A DNA stretch of 64,000 bases from Dryomyza anilis (GCA_951804985.1 OX638134.1:8453017-8517016), one strand, 5' to 3'; positions 22,801-35,232 are shown, counted from the first letter of the stretch. The notes: generated from the sequence alone by a model not told the origin. Made by a program: numbers and translations.

Positions 22801-23680
22801 CTTTTTATCTGCTCTAGTTAAACAAACTTTTTAAACAGTAAAAAGTTGCTGCAAAAGTTTAAAGTTTTAATTGCAATCTAATTTCAGGCGCAACAAATTG
22901 TGCGAAGGGACTTTTAATTGAACATATTTTTACAACATTTTTTGTATGTGGGTCTACAATGTGTCACAACTTTTATAACAATAAAAATATTTTTCAATTT
23001 TTATTTTTATTTTATACTTTTAATTAAAACACATTGATGATTTCCAACATGCCTTTTATTTTATCCTCTACCACACCTTGAAGTACCGCTCTCGGTCTAC
23101 CTTTTGAACTGCCTTAACTATCAGCTCTTGAACCGCCCTACAATTACAGTTTATTTAAAATGCAATTGTTGCATTTACAAAAAGTTTTGGTTGGCAATCC
23201 TTTCAACCGTCACGAATCCCCACGGTACACAATCCCTACAAACCAGAAGTCAACAGCAGCATGTTGTCGTTTTGCATGTCGTTCATCCTTCTCGAAGTCG
23301 TGTTTCGTTTGTATTTCCGTTTCCGCTGAGGGACGTTGTTCTTTTTGCTCTTTAGTACATTGCCGGATTTACACGTTGATTTCAGTGTCTCCCCCGTTAC
23401 GTGTCAACGCATTTTAATCATTCTGAAAATATTTGTTGGTCTCGTGTCTCCGACAATGGTGCCTGCGTGTTGCACCCGTGGGAATGACAGCATAAAATGG
23501 CAACAACTTCCGGCACTTTCGTGCATTGCAGTTGGTTTTTCTACTATTTTTTTATATTTTTTATTATTATTTTCTGGTAGTCACAATAACAAATAGTTTA
23601 CATTTCATAATTATTTTAAATTATTCACGCAGCTCTTCGCAAATGGCATAATTAAATTAATTTGTTATTTTTCAACTGCA
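22801..23680. other. Unique sequence with no recognised gene
   Basis: The section 23100-23520 is less AT-rich and has three overlapping open frames of 83-86 codons. None has motifs, a good start context or splice support, so I do not call a gene. Confidence 0.3.
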
Positions 23681-23682
23681 TT

Positions 23683-24208
23683 AATTTTTATATTTTTATA
23701 TTTTTATATTTTTATATTTTTATATTTTTTATATTTTTATATTTTTATATTTTTATATTTTTATATTTTTATATTTTTATATTTTTATATTTTTATATTT
23801 TTATATTTTTATATTTTTATATTTTTATATTTTTATATTTTTATATTTTTATATTTTTATATTTTTATATTTTTATATTTTTATATTTTTATATTTTTAT
23901 ATTTTTATATTTTTATATTTTTATATTTTTATATTTTTATATTTTTATATTTTTATATTTTTATATTTTTATATTTTTATATTTTTATATTTTTATATTT
24001 TTATATTTTTATATTTTTATATTTTTATATTTTTATATTTTTATATTTTTATATTTTTATATTTTTATATTTTTATATTTTTATATTTTTATATTTTTAT
24101 ATTTTTATATTTTTATATTTTTATATTTTTATATTTTTATATTTTTATATTTTTATATTTTTATATTTTTATATTTTTATATTTTTATATTTTCATATTT
24201 TTACCAAA
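23683..24208 (+). repeat. 8-bp microsatellite (ATATTTTT)n
   Basis: About 65 almost perfect copies over 525 bp. The only visible deviations are an extra T near 23727 and a C in place of T near 24194. The 8-bp unit yields a Phe-Ile-Tyr-Leu-rich artificial frame on the plus strand. Confidence 0.97.
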
Positions 24209-24278
24209 CGGCGATGATATTTCAACGAGAAAATCTGTTATTAAATCTATTATTTAATGAAATCTTTTAATTTTACAG

Positions 24279-24384
24279 TAAATTAAACAAAGAGCCACAA
24301 AATCACAGACGATTGGCTACACTGAATTTCAAGCAAACCGAGTTCCCAGAAAACCACATTAAGTCCAAACATAATTGACAATGA
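24279..24384 (+). other. Candidate exon: leader ending in a start codon
   Basis: A possible acceptor (TTTTAATTTTACAG, ending at 24278) is followed by about 100 nt of moderately GC-rich leader. Then comes an ATG at 24381 in good fly context (TTGACAATGA), immediately followed by a strong donor GTAAGT at 24385-24390. An exon ending one base after the ATG would put the rest of the coding sequence beyond a long downstream intron. No matching downstream exon was identified, so this is inference from splice signals only. Confidence 0.3.
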
Positions 24385-24390
24385 GTAAGT

Positions 24391-25480
24391 GAAACAATTT
24401 ACCAAGGGAATATAGAAAAACCATGCCAATAATTAAGTGAACTTTTGTTTTGTGTTGGTGTTTAATTTTGTACTGGGAATATGGTATTTTTCTATTATTT
24501 TTTTGTGTGCTATAATTTGGTCAAATGGCAAAAATTATTAGCAACGATAATTGTTATTTATTAGCGGCACATTTTTGTCCGTGGTGAAAGATTTTTGTCT
24601 TTATAATAAATTTTACTTTTCTTTGTCGTTTTCATTTTCAAAGATATTTTTGTCGTTTTAAAGGATTCCTTTTATTTCCCTTTTATAATTCGACGTTTTT
24701 TAAAATATTTTTCACATACAATTTTGACTTCAAATACAATATTTAAACTAAGCTTTCTAACCCCAAATATAAAAATGTTTCGATTTCGGTTTTCTTTTTC
24801 GTTTCGGTTAGTAAGGGTTACTGTTTCTATTTTTTTATGGTTTTAATTGAAAAAAAAATTTTTGGTTCCAATTTCGAGTTTTGTATTAATTTCATTTTTA
24901 TTGTGACGATTTTAATAATGAAACGGTATTAAATAGATATATGCTTCGTTTATTGTTTCATTCCCTGATTTTGTTATTGGTTCTAGAAATTTTGCAGATG
25001 AAGTTTTTCGGTCGGTCGAAATTTGGCTTATTCCGCAATTACACAAAGCATCATCATACTCGGAAAAAAGAAATAATATCAATTTAATGTTATTTTTATT
25101 ATAGTTCTTACTCCGTAGCAAGCAGGCAACATAATAAGAAAAAAATATTGGCAACGCCGTTCTCCGTTTCGTCGGTTTTTGTTGCCGCATGTGTTGCCAA
25201 TAAGTGTGATTTATGTCCGACATTAAGTGTGGACTTTTTTTACACAAAAAGTGTTGATATTATTTATTAACCTGTAGACACATTTGAGCTTGAATTAACC
25301 TCAGACGTAGTAAAGTTAATACAGGGCAACAGTTTGAAAGAAATACAGAGTAAAATAAAAAAATAAAAAAAAACTGTAATTGTTATTTATAGTGTATGTG
25401 TAGTTAATAATGTACGAAAACACATAATAGTGATTTATGTGTTGGTAAAGACTTTGATTTAGGTAGTAACGATTTTAATA
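24391..25480. other. AT-rich sequence, nothing recognised
   Basis: If the preceding candidate exon is real, this is intron. A 111-codon minus-strand frame at 24912-25247 shows no family features. Confidence 0.3.
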
Positions 25481-25529
25481 TGTTTATAATAATAGTTTTT
25501 ATTTTTATATTACTATATATATATTACAT

Positions 25530-26460
25530 TTAATAATTTTTGTAATTTATTTTTTTATAATTTTTTACAATATTTTATAAATATTTTATAAATTTTTATA
25601 ATTTTTTATAATTATAAATTTTTTTATAATTTTTTTATAATATTTTATAATTTTTTATAATTTTTTATAATTTTTTATAATTTTTTATAATTTTTTATAA
25701 TTTTTTTTAATTTTTTATAATTTTTTATAATTTTTTATAATTTTTTATAATTTTTTATAATTTTTATAATTTTATATAATTTTTTATATTTTTTTATAAT
25801 TTTTAATAATTTTTTATAATATTTTATAATCTTTATAACTTTTTATAATATTTAAATTTTTATAATTTTTTATAATTTTATAGTTTTTTTGATAACTTTT
25901 TATAATTTTTTATAAGTTTTTATAATTTTTTATAATTTTTTATAATTTTTTATAATTTTTTATAATTTTTTATAATTTTTTATAATTTTTTATAATTTTT
26001 TTAAAATTTTTATAATTTTTTATAATTTTTTATAATTTTTTATAATTTTTTATAATATTTTATATTTTTTTATAATTTTTTATAATTTTTTATAATTTTT
26101 TATAATTTTTTATAATTTTTTATAATTTTTTATAATTTTTTATAATATTTATAATTTTTTTATAATTTTTTATAATTTTTTATACTTTTTTATACTTTTT
26201 TATAACTTTTTATAACTTTTTATAATTTTTTATAATTTTTTATAATTTTTTATAATTTTTTATAATTTTTTATAATTTTTAATAATTTTTTATAATTTTT
26301 TAAAATTTTTTATAATTTTTTATAATTTTTTATATTTTTTTTATAATTTAAAAAAAAAAATTTACAATTTTTTAAATTTTTTATAAATTTTTATAATTTT
26401 TTATAATTTTTTATAATTTTTTATAATTTTTCATAAGTTTTTATATTTTTTATATAAATT
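25530..26460 (+). repeat. 10-bp satellite (TATAATTTTT)n
   Basis: About 90 units of TTTTTTATAA, with occasional length changes and C, G or A substitutions (for example TATACTTTTT near 26185). It is a simple AT-only array with no open frames. Confidence 0.95.
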
Positions 26461-26469
26461 ATTAATAAT

Positions 26470-27110
26470 TTAAAATGAACTTTGTAGAGCTTTCTCTAAT
26501 TAAAACCGATAAAAAATGATCAAATATTTTAAAAAATAATAAAAACAAAATGATATTTATATCCACTAATGTCAGGAAGCTCATTAATGGCGGATGAGCA
26601 TACAACGAAAGCTATTTTTTTTCAACTTTTTCTATGCTTCGCAAATTTGGTTGTAACCCACTCACTAAGGCCCCCGAGCTACAATTTAATAATGTGCTTC
26701 ACTCTTATCAAAATGTCAACATTTTCAGCTGGCTTTTGTAAAAGCATTCAATTTAATAAAAATTACTTTTTGTTGCACAGACTGCCAACAAAATGCAGCA
26801 GCATCATTATTGCGTCGAAATATGTATCACTTTTTGGCCTGTGGCAAACAGCTGCTGCAACGCGCAGTGGCGCTGATTAGATTTCTGTATTAAGTTTTAA
26901 GCCAAAATTTATAACGATGTCGAATTTAATTCATGGCGCGTATAGCACACATATGTGCGCCTAAAATTATGGCTCAAAACTTTAAATTGCATTTGAGGCA
27001 CACAGGGCAATAGACACAGTGGATGGAAGAAGCACGAGCTTTTGCATTAAGCTTATGCATAATTAATTTTTTGAAACTTTATTGACGTCGAGAATATTAT
27101 ATTTTCTTAG
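26470..27110. other. Unique sequence between two satellites
   Basis: The part 26560-26880 is GC-richer and contains a 103-codon plus-strand frame without recognisable features. No RNA gene or mobile element found. Confidence 0.3.
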
Positions 27111-27114
27111 CAAA

Positions 27115-29545
27115 AATATTGAATTTTTAATGAAAAATTGAATTGTAGTGAAAATTTGAATTTTTAATGAAACAGAATTTTTAGGAAAAAAATTAAATTT
27201 TTATTGAAATATTTAATTTTGAGTGAAATGTTGAATTTTTAGTGAAAATTTGAATTTTTTATAGAAAAATTGAATTTTTAATAGAATGATAAAATGATTT
27301 AATAAAATGATTTTTAATAAAATTAAAATAATGTAAATTGAATTTTAGTGAAAATTGTAATTTTTAGTGAAAATAGTAATTTTTAGTGAAAAATTGAATT
27401 TTTACTTTAAAATTGATTTTTATTGAAAAATTTATTTTTTTAATGAAAAATTGCATTTTTAGTGAAAATTTTAATTTTTAGTAAAAATATAGAAAAATTG
27501 AATTTTTAGTGAGAAATGGAATTTTTAGTGAAAAATTGAATTTTAGTGAAAAATTTAATTTTTAGTGAACAATTGAATTTTAGTGAAAAATTTAATTTTT
27601 AGTGAAAAATTGAATTTTTAGTGAAGAATTGAATTTTTAGTGAAGAATTTAATTTTTTAGTGAAAAATTAATTTTTAGTGGAAAAAATTTAATTTTTAGT
27701 GAAAAATTGAATTTTTAGTGAAAAGTTGAATTTTTGGTGAAAAATTGAATTTTTAGTGAAAAATTGAATTTTTAGTGAAAAATTGAATTTTTAGTGAAAA
27801 ATTGAATTTTTAGTGAAAAATTGAATTTTTAGTGAAAAATTGAATTTTTAGTGAAAAATTGAATTTTTAGTGAAAATTTGAATTTTTAGTGAAAAATTGA
27901 ATTTTTAGTGAAAAATTGAATTTTTAGTGAAAAATTGAATTTTTAGTGAAAAATTGAATTTTTAGTAAAAAATTGAATTTTTAGTGAAAAATTGAATTTT
28001 TAGTGAAAAATTGAATTTTTAGTGAAAAATTGAATTTATAGTGATAAATAAAATTTTTAGTGACAAATAAAATTTTTAGTGAAAAATTGAATTTTTAGTG
28101 AAAAATTGAATTTTTAGTGAAAAATTGAATTTATAGTGATAAATAAAATTTTTAGTGACAAATAAAATTTTTAGTGAAAAATTGAATTTTTAGTGAAAAA
28201 TTGAATTTTTAGTGAAAAATTGAATTTTTAGTGAAAAATTGAATTTTTAGTGAAAAATTGAATTTTTAGTGAAAAATTGAATTTTTAGTGAAAAATTGAA
28301 TTTTTAGTGAAAAATTGAATTTTTAGTGAAAATTTGAATTTTTAGTGAAAATTTGAATTTTTAGTGAAAAATTGAATTTTTAGTGAAAAATTGAATTTTT
28401 AGTGAAAAATTGAATTTTTAGTAAAAAATTGAATTTTTAGTGAAAAATTGAATTTTTAGTGAAAAATTGAATTTTTAGTGATAAATAAAATTTTTAGTGA
28501 CAAATAAAATTTTTAGTGAAAAATTGAATTTTTAGTGAAAAATTGAATTTTTAGTGAAAAATTGAATTTATAGTGATAAATAAAATTTTTAGTGACAAAT
28601 AAAATTTTTAGTGAAAAATTGAATTTTTAGTGAAAATTTGAATCTTTAGTGAAAAATTGAATTTTTAGTGAAAAACTTAATTTTTAGTGAAAAATTTAAT
28701 TTTTAGTGAAAAATTGAATTTTGAGTGAAAAATTGAATTTTTAGTGAAAATTTGAATTTTTAGTGAAAATTTGAATTTTTAGTGAAAAATTGAATTTTTA
28801 GTGAAAAATTGAATTTTTAGTGAAAAATTGAATTTTTAGTAAAAAATTGAATTTTTAGTGAAAAATTGAATTTTTAGTGAAAAATTGAATTTTTAGTGAT
28901 AAATAAAATTTTTAGTGACAAATAAAATTTTTAGTGAAAAATTGAATTTTTAGTGAAAAATTGAATTTTTAGTGAAAAATTGAATTTATAGTGATAAATA
29001 AAATTTTTAGTGACAAATAAAATTTTTAGTGAAAAATTGAATTTTTAGTGAAAATTTGAATCTTTAGTGAAAAATTGAATTTTTAGTGAAAAACTTAATT
29101 TTTAGTGAAAAATTTAATTTTTAGTGAAAAATTGAATTTTGAGTGAAAAATTGAATTTTTAGTGAAAATTTGAATTTTTAGTGAAAATTTGAATTTTTAG
29201 TGAAAAATTGAATTTTTAGTGAAAAATTGAATTTTTAGTGAAAAATTGAATTTTTAGTAAAAAATTGAATTTTTAGTGAAAAATTGAATTTTTAGTGAAA
29301 AATTGAATTTTTAGTGATAAATAAAATTTTTAGTGACAAATAAAATTTTTAGTGAAAAATTGAATTTTTAGTGAAAAATTGAATTTTTAGTGAAAAATTG
29401 AATTTATAGTGATAAATAAAATTTTTAGTGACAAATAAAATTTTTAGTGAAAAATTGAATTTTTAGTGAAAATTTGAATCTTTAGTGAAAAATTGAATTT
29501 TTAGTGAAAAACTTAATTTTTAGTGAAAAATTTAAATTTAAAAAA
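27115..29545 (-). repeat. 19-bp satellite, minus orientation, with 418-bp higher-order repeat
   Basis: Units read TTGAATTTTTAGTGAAAAA on the plus strand, the reverse complement of the block at 10388. From about 28478 a paired variant (GTGATAAATAAAATTTTTAG) recurs at 28478/28573, 28896/28991 and 29314/29409. This is an exact 418-bp (22 x 19) period with near-identical copies, including the rare TTGAATCTTTAG variant at 28641, 29059 and 29477. An earlier pair at 28041/28136 is offset by 437 bp (23 x 19). The third higher-order copy is interrupted by the fold-back element at 29554. Confidence 0.97.
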
Positions 29546-30716
29546 ATGAAATACAGAGTTCGGATTTGCACGCACGCCCGCGCCTGCGCCCTTAAGTAAA
29601 TGAGAAGCAAATTTGTTTACGCATACTCTGCACTCGGGCATCACATTTTTTTTACAACACATCCCGTCGCAACGAGTGATGCTTTGCACTATTCTCGGTA
29701 CCTGCCCTCGTGCGGGCTACGAAACTAAAAACTGCAGCCCGCGCAGACGTGGAATGAGAAAATAGAGAAACATATCGCGCAAGTGCTATGGTATTTATTT
29801 CGCGGGGCAACTCCGTGCAACAGCGAAAACCGACTGCCCCGGGCAGCACGCGGGGCAGTTTTTCACAGCCAGTTAATTGTTTCTTGTATGACATTCTTAT
29901 GTGGCGCATGAGTACGGCACTGTTATAATATACTGCGCAATGTTTTAATAATTTTTAAATAAAACTATCGTTAATACAGAAAAGTTTGGCAATACTCAAA
30001 TACACTTTTAATCGAAGTTTTAATTTGGTTTATAAAAATTGTATAATTTAGTACAAGTTTTTCAGTGCAAGTTTAAACTTAGTGTACATTTTTTCAAATG
30101 AAGATATACATTATTTTTCGAAGCCTATCATGTAGCTTTTTTATTAAAATAGATTTTTGCACATAATAATTTTTGTATTTGAATAAAAATGTTGATTAAG
30201 ATTTCATGTTAAATTTATTTTTCTGTTCAACGAACAATTAAAAGATACAATTTTTATAAACCAAAATAAAACTGCGATTAAAAGTGTATTTGAGTATTGC
30301 CAAACTTGTCTGTATTATCAATAGTTTATATAAAAATTATTAAAACATTGCGCAGTCTAGTAAAACAGTGCCAATAAAATTTACTGGCTGTGAAAAATGC
30401 GCGTGCTGCCAGGGGCAGTCTGTTTTCGCTGTTGCACGGAGTTGCCCCGCGAAATAAATACCATAGCACTTGCGCGATATGCTTCTCTATTTTCTCATTC
30501 CACGTCTGCGCGGGCTGCAGTTTTTAGTTTCGTAGCACGCACGAGTGCAGGTACCGAGAATAATGCAAAGCATCACTCGTTGCGACGGGATGTGTTGTAA
30601 AAAAAATGTGATGCCCGAGTGCAGTGTCTGCGTAAAACAAATTTGCTCGTCACTGTATGAAGAAAAGGGCATGTGCGGGCGCACGCACACGGGCATTTCC
30701 GATCTCTGGTGAAATA
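29546..30716. repeat. 8-bp target duplication flanking the fold-back element
   Basis: ATGAAATA at 29546-29553 and GTGAAATA at 30709-30716 match at 7 of 8 positions. An 8-bp duplication is the hallmark of hAT insertions. Because the surrounding satellite contains GTGAAA in every unit, part of the match could be chance. Confidence 0.5.
29554..30708. mobile_element. hAT-like fold-back element with ~460-bp inverted arms
   Basis: The 1155-bp element starts CAGAGTTCGG and ends CCGATCTCTG. The left arm (about 29554-30055) and right arm (about 30245-30708) are inverted copies with scattered differences. Both carry the GC-rich landmarks GCATCACTCGTTGCGACGGG, GCGGGCTGCAG, TTGCCCCGCGAAATAAATA and GGCAATACTCAAATACACTT or their complements. 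The central ~190 bp is AT-rich. CAGAG termini and the 8-bp duplication fit the hAT superfamily. Each arm gives the same open frame (29652-29909 minus; 30397-30600 plus), which is a consequence of the palindrome and not a known transposase. It inserted into the 19-bp satellite. Confidence 0.8.
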
Positions 30717-30895
30717 TTTAATTTTTAGTGAAAATTTGAATTTTTAGTGAAAAATTTAATTATTAGTGAAAAATTGAATTTTTAGTGAAAAATTGAATTT
30801 TGAGTGAAAATTTGAATCTTTAGTGAAGAATTGAAATTTTTAGTGGAAAACTTAATTTTTAGTTAAAAATTTAATTTTGAGTACAAAATTTAGTA
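30717..30895 (-). repeat. 19-bp satellite, minus orientation, beyond the fold-back element
   Basis: This continues the block interrupted at 29545 and includes the TTGAATCTTTAG variant typical of the 418-bp higher-order unit. Confidence 0.9.
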
Positions 30896-31717
30896 AATTT
30901 CTTTTTTTTTTGTTTTACAATGTATATTAGGACGTTATTCCCTTGTGAAAATCCCTAGCCTACAGTTTGCATAATTGAAGTTTTCAACTATATAACATCG
31001 TTACTTAGTCTGTAGATTTACCGTCCTTTGGACGACACACACACACATCACATCTTCGCTGGCCTAAAACATGTCATTAGCCGTTGGTAATTAAACGGAC
31101 CAACTTTCGACGAACGTTTGTTTAACTGGCCGAAGGCATGTTCCAGTCAACACCAAGCGATGGCAATACAAACACTAATGCGCTAATGCACAAACACAAG
31201 GCTACTTTCGGTCCTAGCACACATTGACCCCCATACACATATTGAACTCCTACTTAGAGATGGCCTAATGAAGACACTGACGTGACGCACTTAGGGGCGG
31301 CTTCACAAACGCGACCTGTGAAACTGTGCTGCGTGAAAATTCATTTGAACGAGGTTAACCTCAAAATTTAATAGGTATATTTGAAGCAACAACAACAACA
31401 AAAACAATTGTAATACAACAACAACACGAGGAAGAAGATTGTTGTACCCTATATTCTGGTTTCTATTGTGAGTCTCGCAAATACCAAACTTTCGTGGTCA
31501 ACATTGAACATTTTCGAAACACAGTCAGGCGGTACATTGGATGCAGCACAAGGTTCTCGAGAAGTACGGAAGGAAGTTATGTGTGTGTGGCAGCTCGAAG
31601 CCAAATTTTGCGGTTGCCGGCAGCCTGGACAAATGGCCATGTGTAACGACCGAAATACCGAGGGAAAATTGGTCAAACTACCCAGCAGACGTAAAATTAA
31701 AAAAATAAATTTAAAAA
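30896..31717. other. GC-richer unique island inside the satellite
   Basis: This 820-bp island is much less AT-rich than its flanks. It has an ACACACACAC tract near 31038 and CAA/ACA repeats at 31387-31430. An 88-codon plus-strand frame (31468-31734) has a few Cys residues but matches nothing I know and runs into the next satellite block. It could be a captured fragment of host or transposon sequence. Confidence 0.35.
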
Positions 31718-32275
31718 AAAAATTGAATTTTTAGTGAAAATTTGAATTTTTAGTGAAAAATTGAATTTTTAGTGAAAAATTTAATTTTTAGTGAAAAATT
31801 GAATTTTAAGTGAAAATTCAATTTTTAGTAAAAATATTGAAAAAAAATGGTGAAAAATTGAATTTTTAGTGAAAATTTTAATTTTTAGTGAAAAATTGAA
31901 TTTTTAGTGAAAAATTGAATTTTTAGTGAAAAATTGAATTTTTAGTGAAAAATTGAATTTTTAGTGAAAAATTGAATTTTTAGTGAAAAATTGAATTTTT
32001 AGTGAAAAATTGAATTTTTAGTGAAAAATTGAAATTTTAGTGAAAATTTGAATTTTAAGTGAAAAATTGAATTTTGAGTGAAAACCTGAGTTTTTAGTGA
32101 AAAATTGATTTTTTAGTGAAAATTTAATTTTTTTAGTGAAAAATTGATTTTTTTAGTAAAAAATTGAATTTATAGTGAAAAATTGAATTTTTAGTGAAAA
32201 ATTGAATTTTTAGTGAAAAAATAAAAATGTTGAGTGAAAAAATATTTTTTTTTGAAAAAATTGATTTTTTAGAAA
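31718..32275 (-). repeat. 19-bp satellite, minus orientation
   Basis: Units of TTGAATTTTTAGTGAAAAA, cleanest at 31860-32030 and degenerate after 32080. Confidence 0.93.
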
Positions 32276-33176
32276 ATATCCAATGATTTGTAAATTTAAT
32301 TGAATATTTTGGTTTACTGGGAAATTCACTCGCAATGTGTTCAAGTAGCTGCAACTGCAAATTGCCAACACATTCGGGTTAAAACCCTAAAGTATGACTA
32401 TGCCAATTGTTGGCGAAATTCTGAGAGCTTAAGTGTATTTATGGATATAGACGAGATGTTGGAACATGGTACATATGTAATGTGTACCAAATAGAACTGC
32501 ATATTGTGTGTGTTTGTATTTTGAATTTTTTAGTTTTTATTTTTTGTTTGGTTTACAGTTCGCTTTTTAGTCCGTAGTTGTTTTTGGCATTGAAAATTTA
32601 AGGTTTACAATGCATTTAAAAGTTTTTTGAAAGAATTTTATATAAAACTTGTAAAATTTAAAATAAAAAAATTAAATTGATGTGGTTATACGCAAAATTA
32701 ATAATTTCAAATCATCCCGTCAAATTTAAATATCTCCTCTTAATGCGAGTAACAGTTACCTACCAAACCTGCACCAAAAAGATCGCATAAATTAATTGCC
32801 GCGCAAACTTTGTTTGCCTTTCAGCAAGCGTATTTCTTACAAATAATTATACCATACTAAAAATGAAAAAAAAAAAGGAAAAAAAAATAAATCCCCCGCA
32901 AAAACTCACGTAATCAAAGTTAAAAGCGCCTGACTAAAAGCGCAGCTAATTTTCAAGCAACACACACTACAAACAGACTAAAAGCTCAAAACTTGGGCGA
33001 GTCGAATCGCACACTCGACAGACTTTGACTTCGACTTCAACTCTGACTACAATTCAAACAATTAAAACTTTACAAAACGTACGAAAACATGTTTGCCAGC
33101 ATTAATAACTCGACAGACAAATAATTCGTTTGGAAGGAGCGCACACACACAGCAAAAATAAAACAAAAATTCAATA
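32276..33176. other. AT-rich sequence, nothing recognised
   Basis: Short open frames only. The section 32740-33170 is richer in CA and AC, with no recognised signal. Confidence 0.3.
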
Positions 33177-33180
33177 GTGT

Positions 33181-34795
33181 AACACTCAGAAGAAATATAC
33201 TATACAATTAATAGTTTTTTTTTAGTATTAGATTTTAGTTAATAGTTTAGATACCATTAAATAATACAAAAAGAGTAAGTTTTTTGTATACTATTAAATC
33301 AATATTTATTGAACAATTTGTACTATTAATTTGTTAGAATACATATAAAATCAATAGTATAAAATGCTAATTTTACTACTCTTCCAAATTAACTAAAAAT
33401 TAAAAATGTACACCCATATATAGCCTTTAGTATTATAATATATTGAAAGCAATACTGTAAATTCAATAGTATTCTAAACTATTAAAAGAAATATTTTAAA
33501 TTCAATAGTGTTCTAAACTATCTGAAGAAATACTATAAATTATATAGTAATCTAAAGCATTAAAAGAACTATTATAAATTGTATGGTATTATAAAACATT
33601 GCAATCAATACTATAACAACATAGGTATTATAAATTATAGTGAATCATTGTAAGCAATACTAACACATCAATAGTATTCTAAACCATTGTTTGTTATACT
33701 ATAAACTGAATAGTAGGTATAATAATCAATTGGAAGCAATAGTATAAATTCAAAAGTATATTGAAAGAAGTAATATTATAAATTCAATATTATTCTGAAC
33801 CATTTAAAGATATACTATAAATTCAAAACTGTTATAAACTTAACGAAGAAGTATTTATATAGTATTATAAAACTATTATAGTATTAAATTGTTAAACATG
33901 CACTGTTAAAATAAAATACAATAAAATTAAAAGCATTTTTGGTATTAAGATTAGTCAATTTGATAACTTATTATTTTAATAGGTAAATACCATTAAAGAC
34001 TACAAAATACGATTAAGTATTATCAAATTATTTTTAAATTTTTATGGGAATATTTGTTTTTGTATACTATTAAATCAATAACTGTCCTATTGAGCAATTT
34101 TTATAGCATTTTTATCGAGTGTAGTAAGTTATGCTATTTATTAACTCATTTGCAATACTATAAATTCAATAGTATTCTAAATCATTGTAAGTTTTACTAT
34201 AAATTTAATAGTAGACATTATAAACCATGGGAAGCAATACTACAAATTCCACAGTAATCTAAAGAATTCAAAAAAATACTACAAATTCAATAGTATTCTA
34301 ATTTATTTAAAGAAATATTATAATTTCTATAGTATGTATAACACTACAATTAAAACTATAATTGCAATAGTATTATAAATCAAAGTTAGTTTTATATATC
34401 AAAGTTAGTTATACTATAAATTTAATAGTATTTAAAACCATTAGAATATATACCAATAATTCAATTGTATTATCAACAAATGTAAGCAAAAATATAAATT
34501 CAATAGTATTATAAATCAAAGTAAGTTATACTATATATTTAATAGTATGATAAACCTAAATCACTATAAGTAAAATTATAAATTTAGTTTTATATACATT
34601 TTATCGCATCAAATGTCGATCTTTCTCCATAAGCTACTAAGTCAAAAAATAAATGGAATACATTTAAAATTAAGTTTACTAAATGATTTTGTGGGTGTAT
34701 AATATCAATAGTATTAATACTATAATATTAATAGTACTAATTAGATTGTCTTAAATACATAGTTTAAATTCGATACTTTTATTTTTTGAGTGTAC
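33181..34795. mobile_element. AT-rich element of 39-bp repeats with short inverted ends
   Basis: The ends ACACTCAGAAGAAATA (33182) and TTTATTTTTTGAGTGT (about 34778-34793) are an imperfect inverted pair. Inside are more than 20 degenerate units of about 39 bp, built on AATAGTATTCTAAACCATTG and AATACTATAAATTC. A longer duplication is marked by TGTATACTATTAAATCAATA at 33286 and 34061 (775 bp apart). It contains no transposase frame. A similar ATTAATAGTTTTTT/AATACTATTG segment appears at 63666-63795. The 39-bp repeat is clear; calling it a mobile element is inference. Confidence 0.45.
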
Positions 34796-35004
34796 ACACT
34801 CAAAAACACGTAAGTCACACGCACGTTTAACACCCACAGACACTCATACATTCACCCACACACACAATAATGCATACATCCGGCGACTAACCGCGCAGCA
34901 AAACTCTGATAAACTCAGACAAAACTCTGACTTAGTTAATGTGAGTTTCACTTAAAAATTTTTAGCACACATAAAATTGCCATAAAACACAGATAAGGAA
35001 AATG

Positions 35005-35232
35005 TTTTAGAAGTAGCAGCAGAAGGAATTGGAAGAAACAAAAGAATTAAAGAAGGAGAAGCGGAAGAAAGTAGGAGAAGCGGAAGAAAGTAGGAGAATC
35101 GGAATAAAGTATGAGAAGCAGAAGAAAGTAGGAGAAATGTAGAAGAAGTGTAGGAGAAATAGTATGAGAAGTGTAGGAAAAGTAGTAGTAGTAGAAGAAG
35201 TAGTACTAGAAGAAGTAGAAGAAGCAGTAGAA
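35005..35232 (+). repeat. Purine-rich AGAAG/GTAG simple repeat
   Basis: The plus strand is nearly all A and G, with recurring GGAGAAGCGGAAGAAAGTA (period about 21) that changes to AGAAGTAG units. The open frames on the opposite strand are compositional artefacts. Confidence 0.8.

Noticed and set aside
23662..24270. 202-codon plus-strand open frame of Phe-Ile-Tyr-Leu repeats
   Set aside because: It is the direct translation of the 8-bp ATATTTTT microsatellite.
29652..29909. 85-codon minus-strand frame, with a matching plus-strand frame at 30397-30600
   Set aside because: Both are the same sequence in the two arms of a fold-back element, with no known domain, so they are not treated as a gene family.
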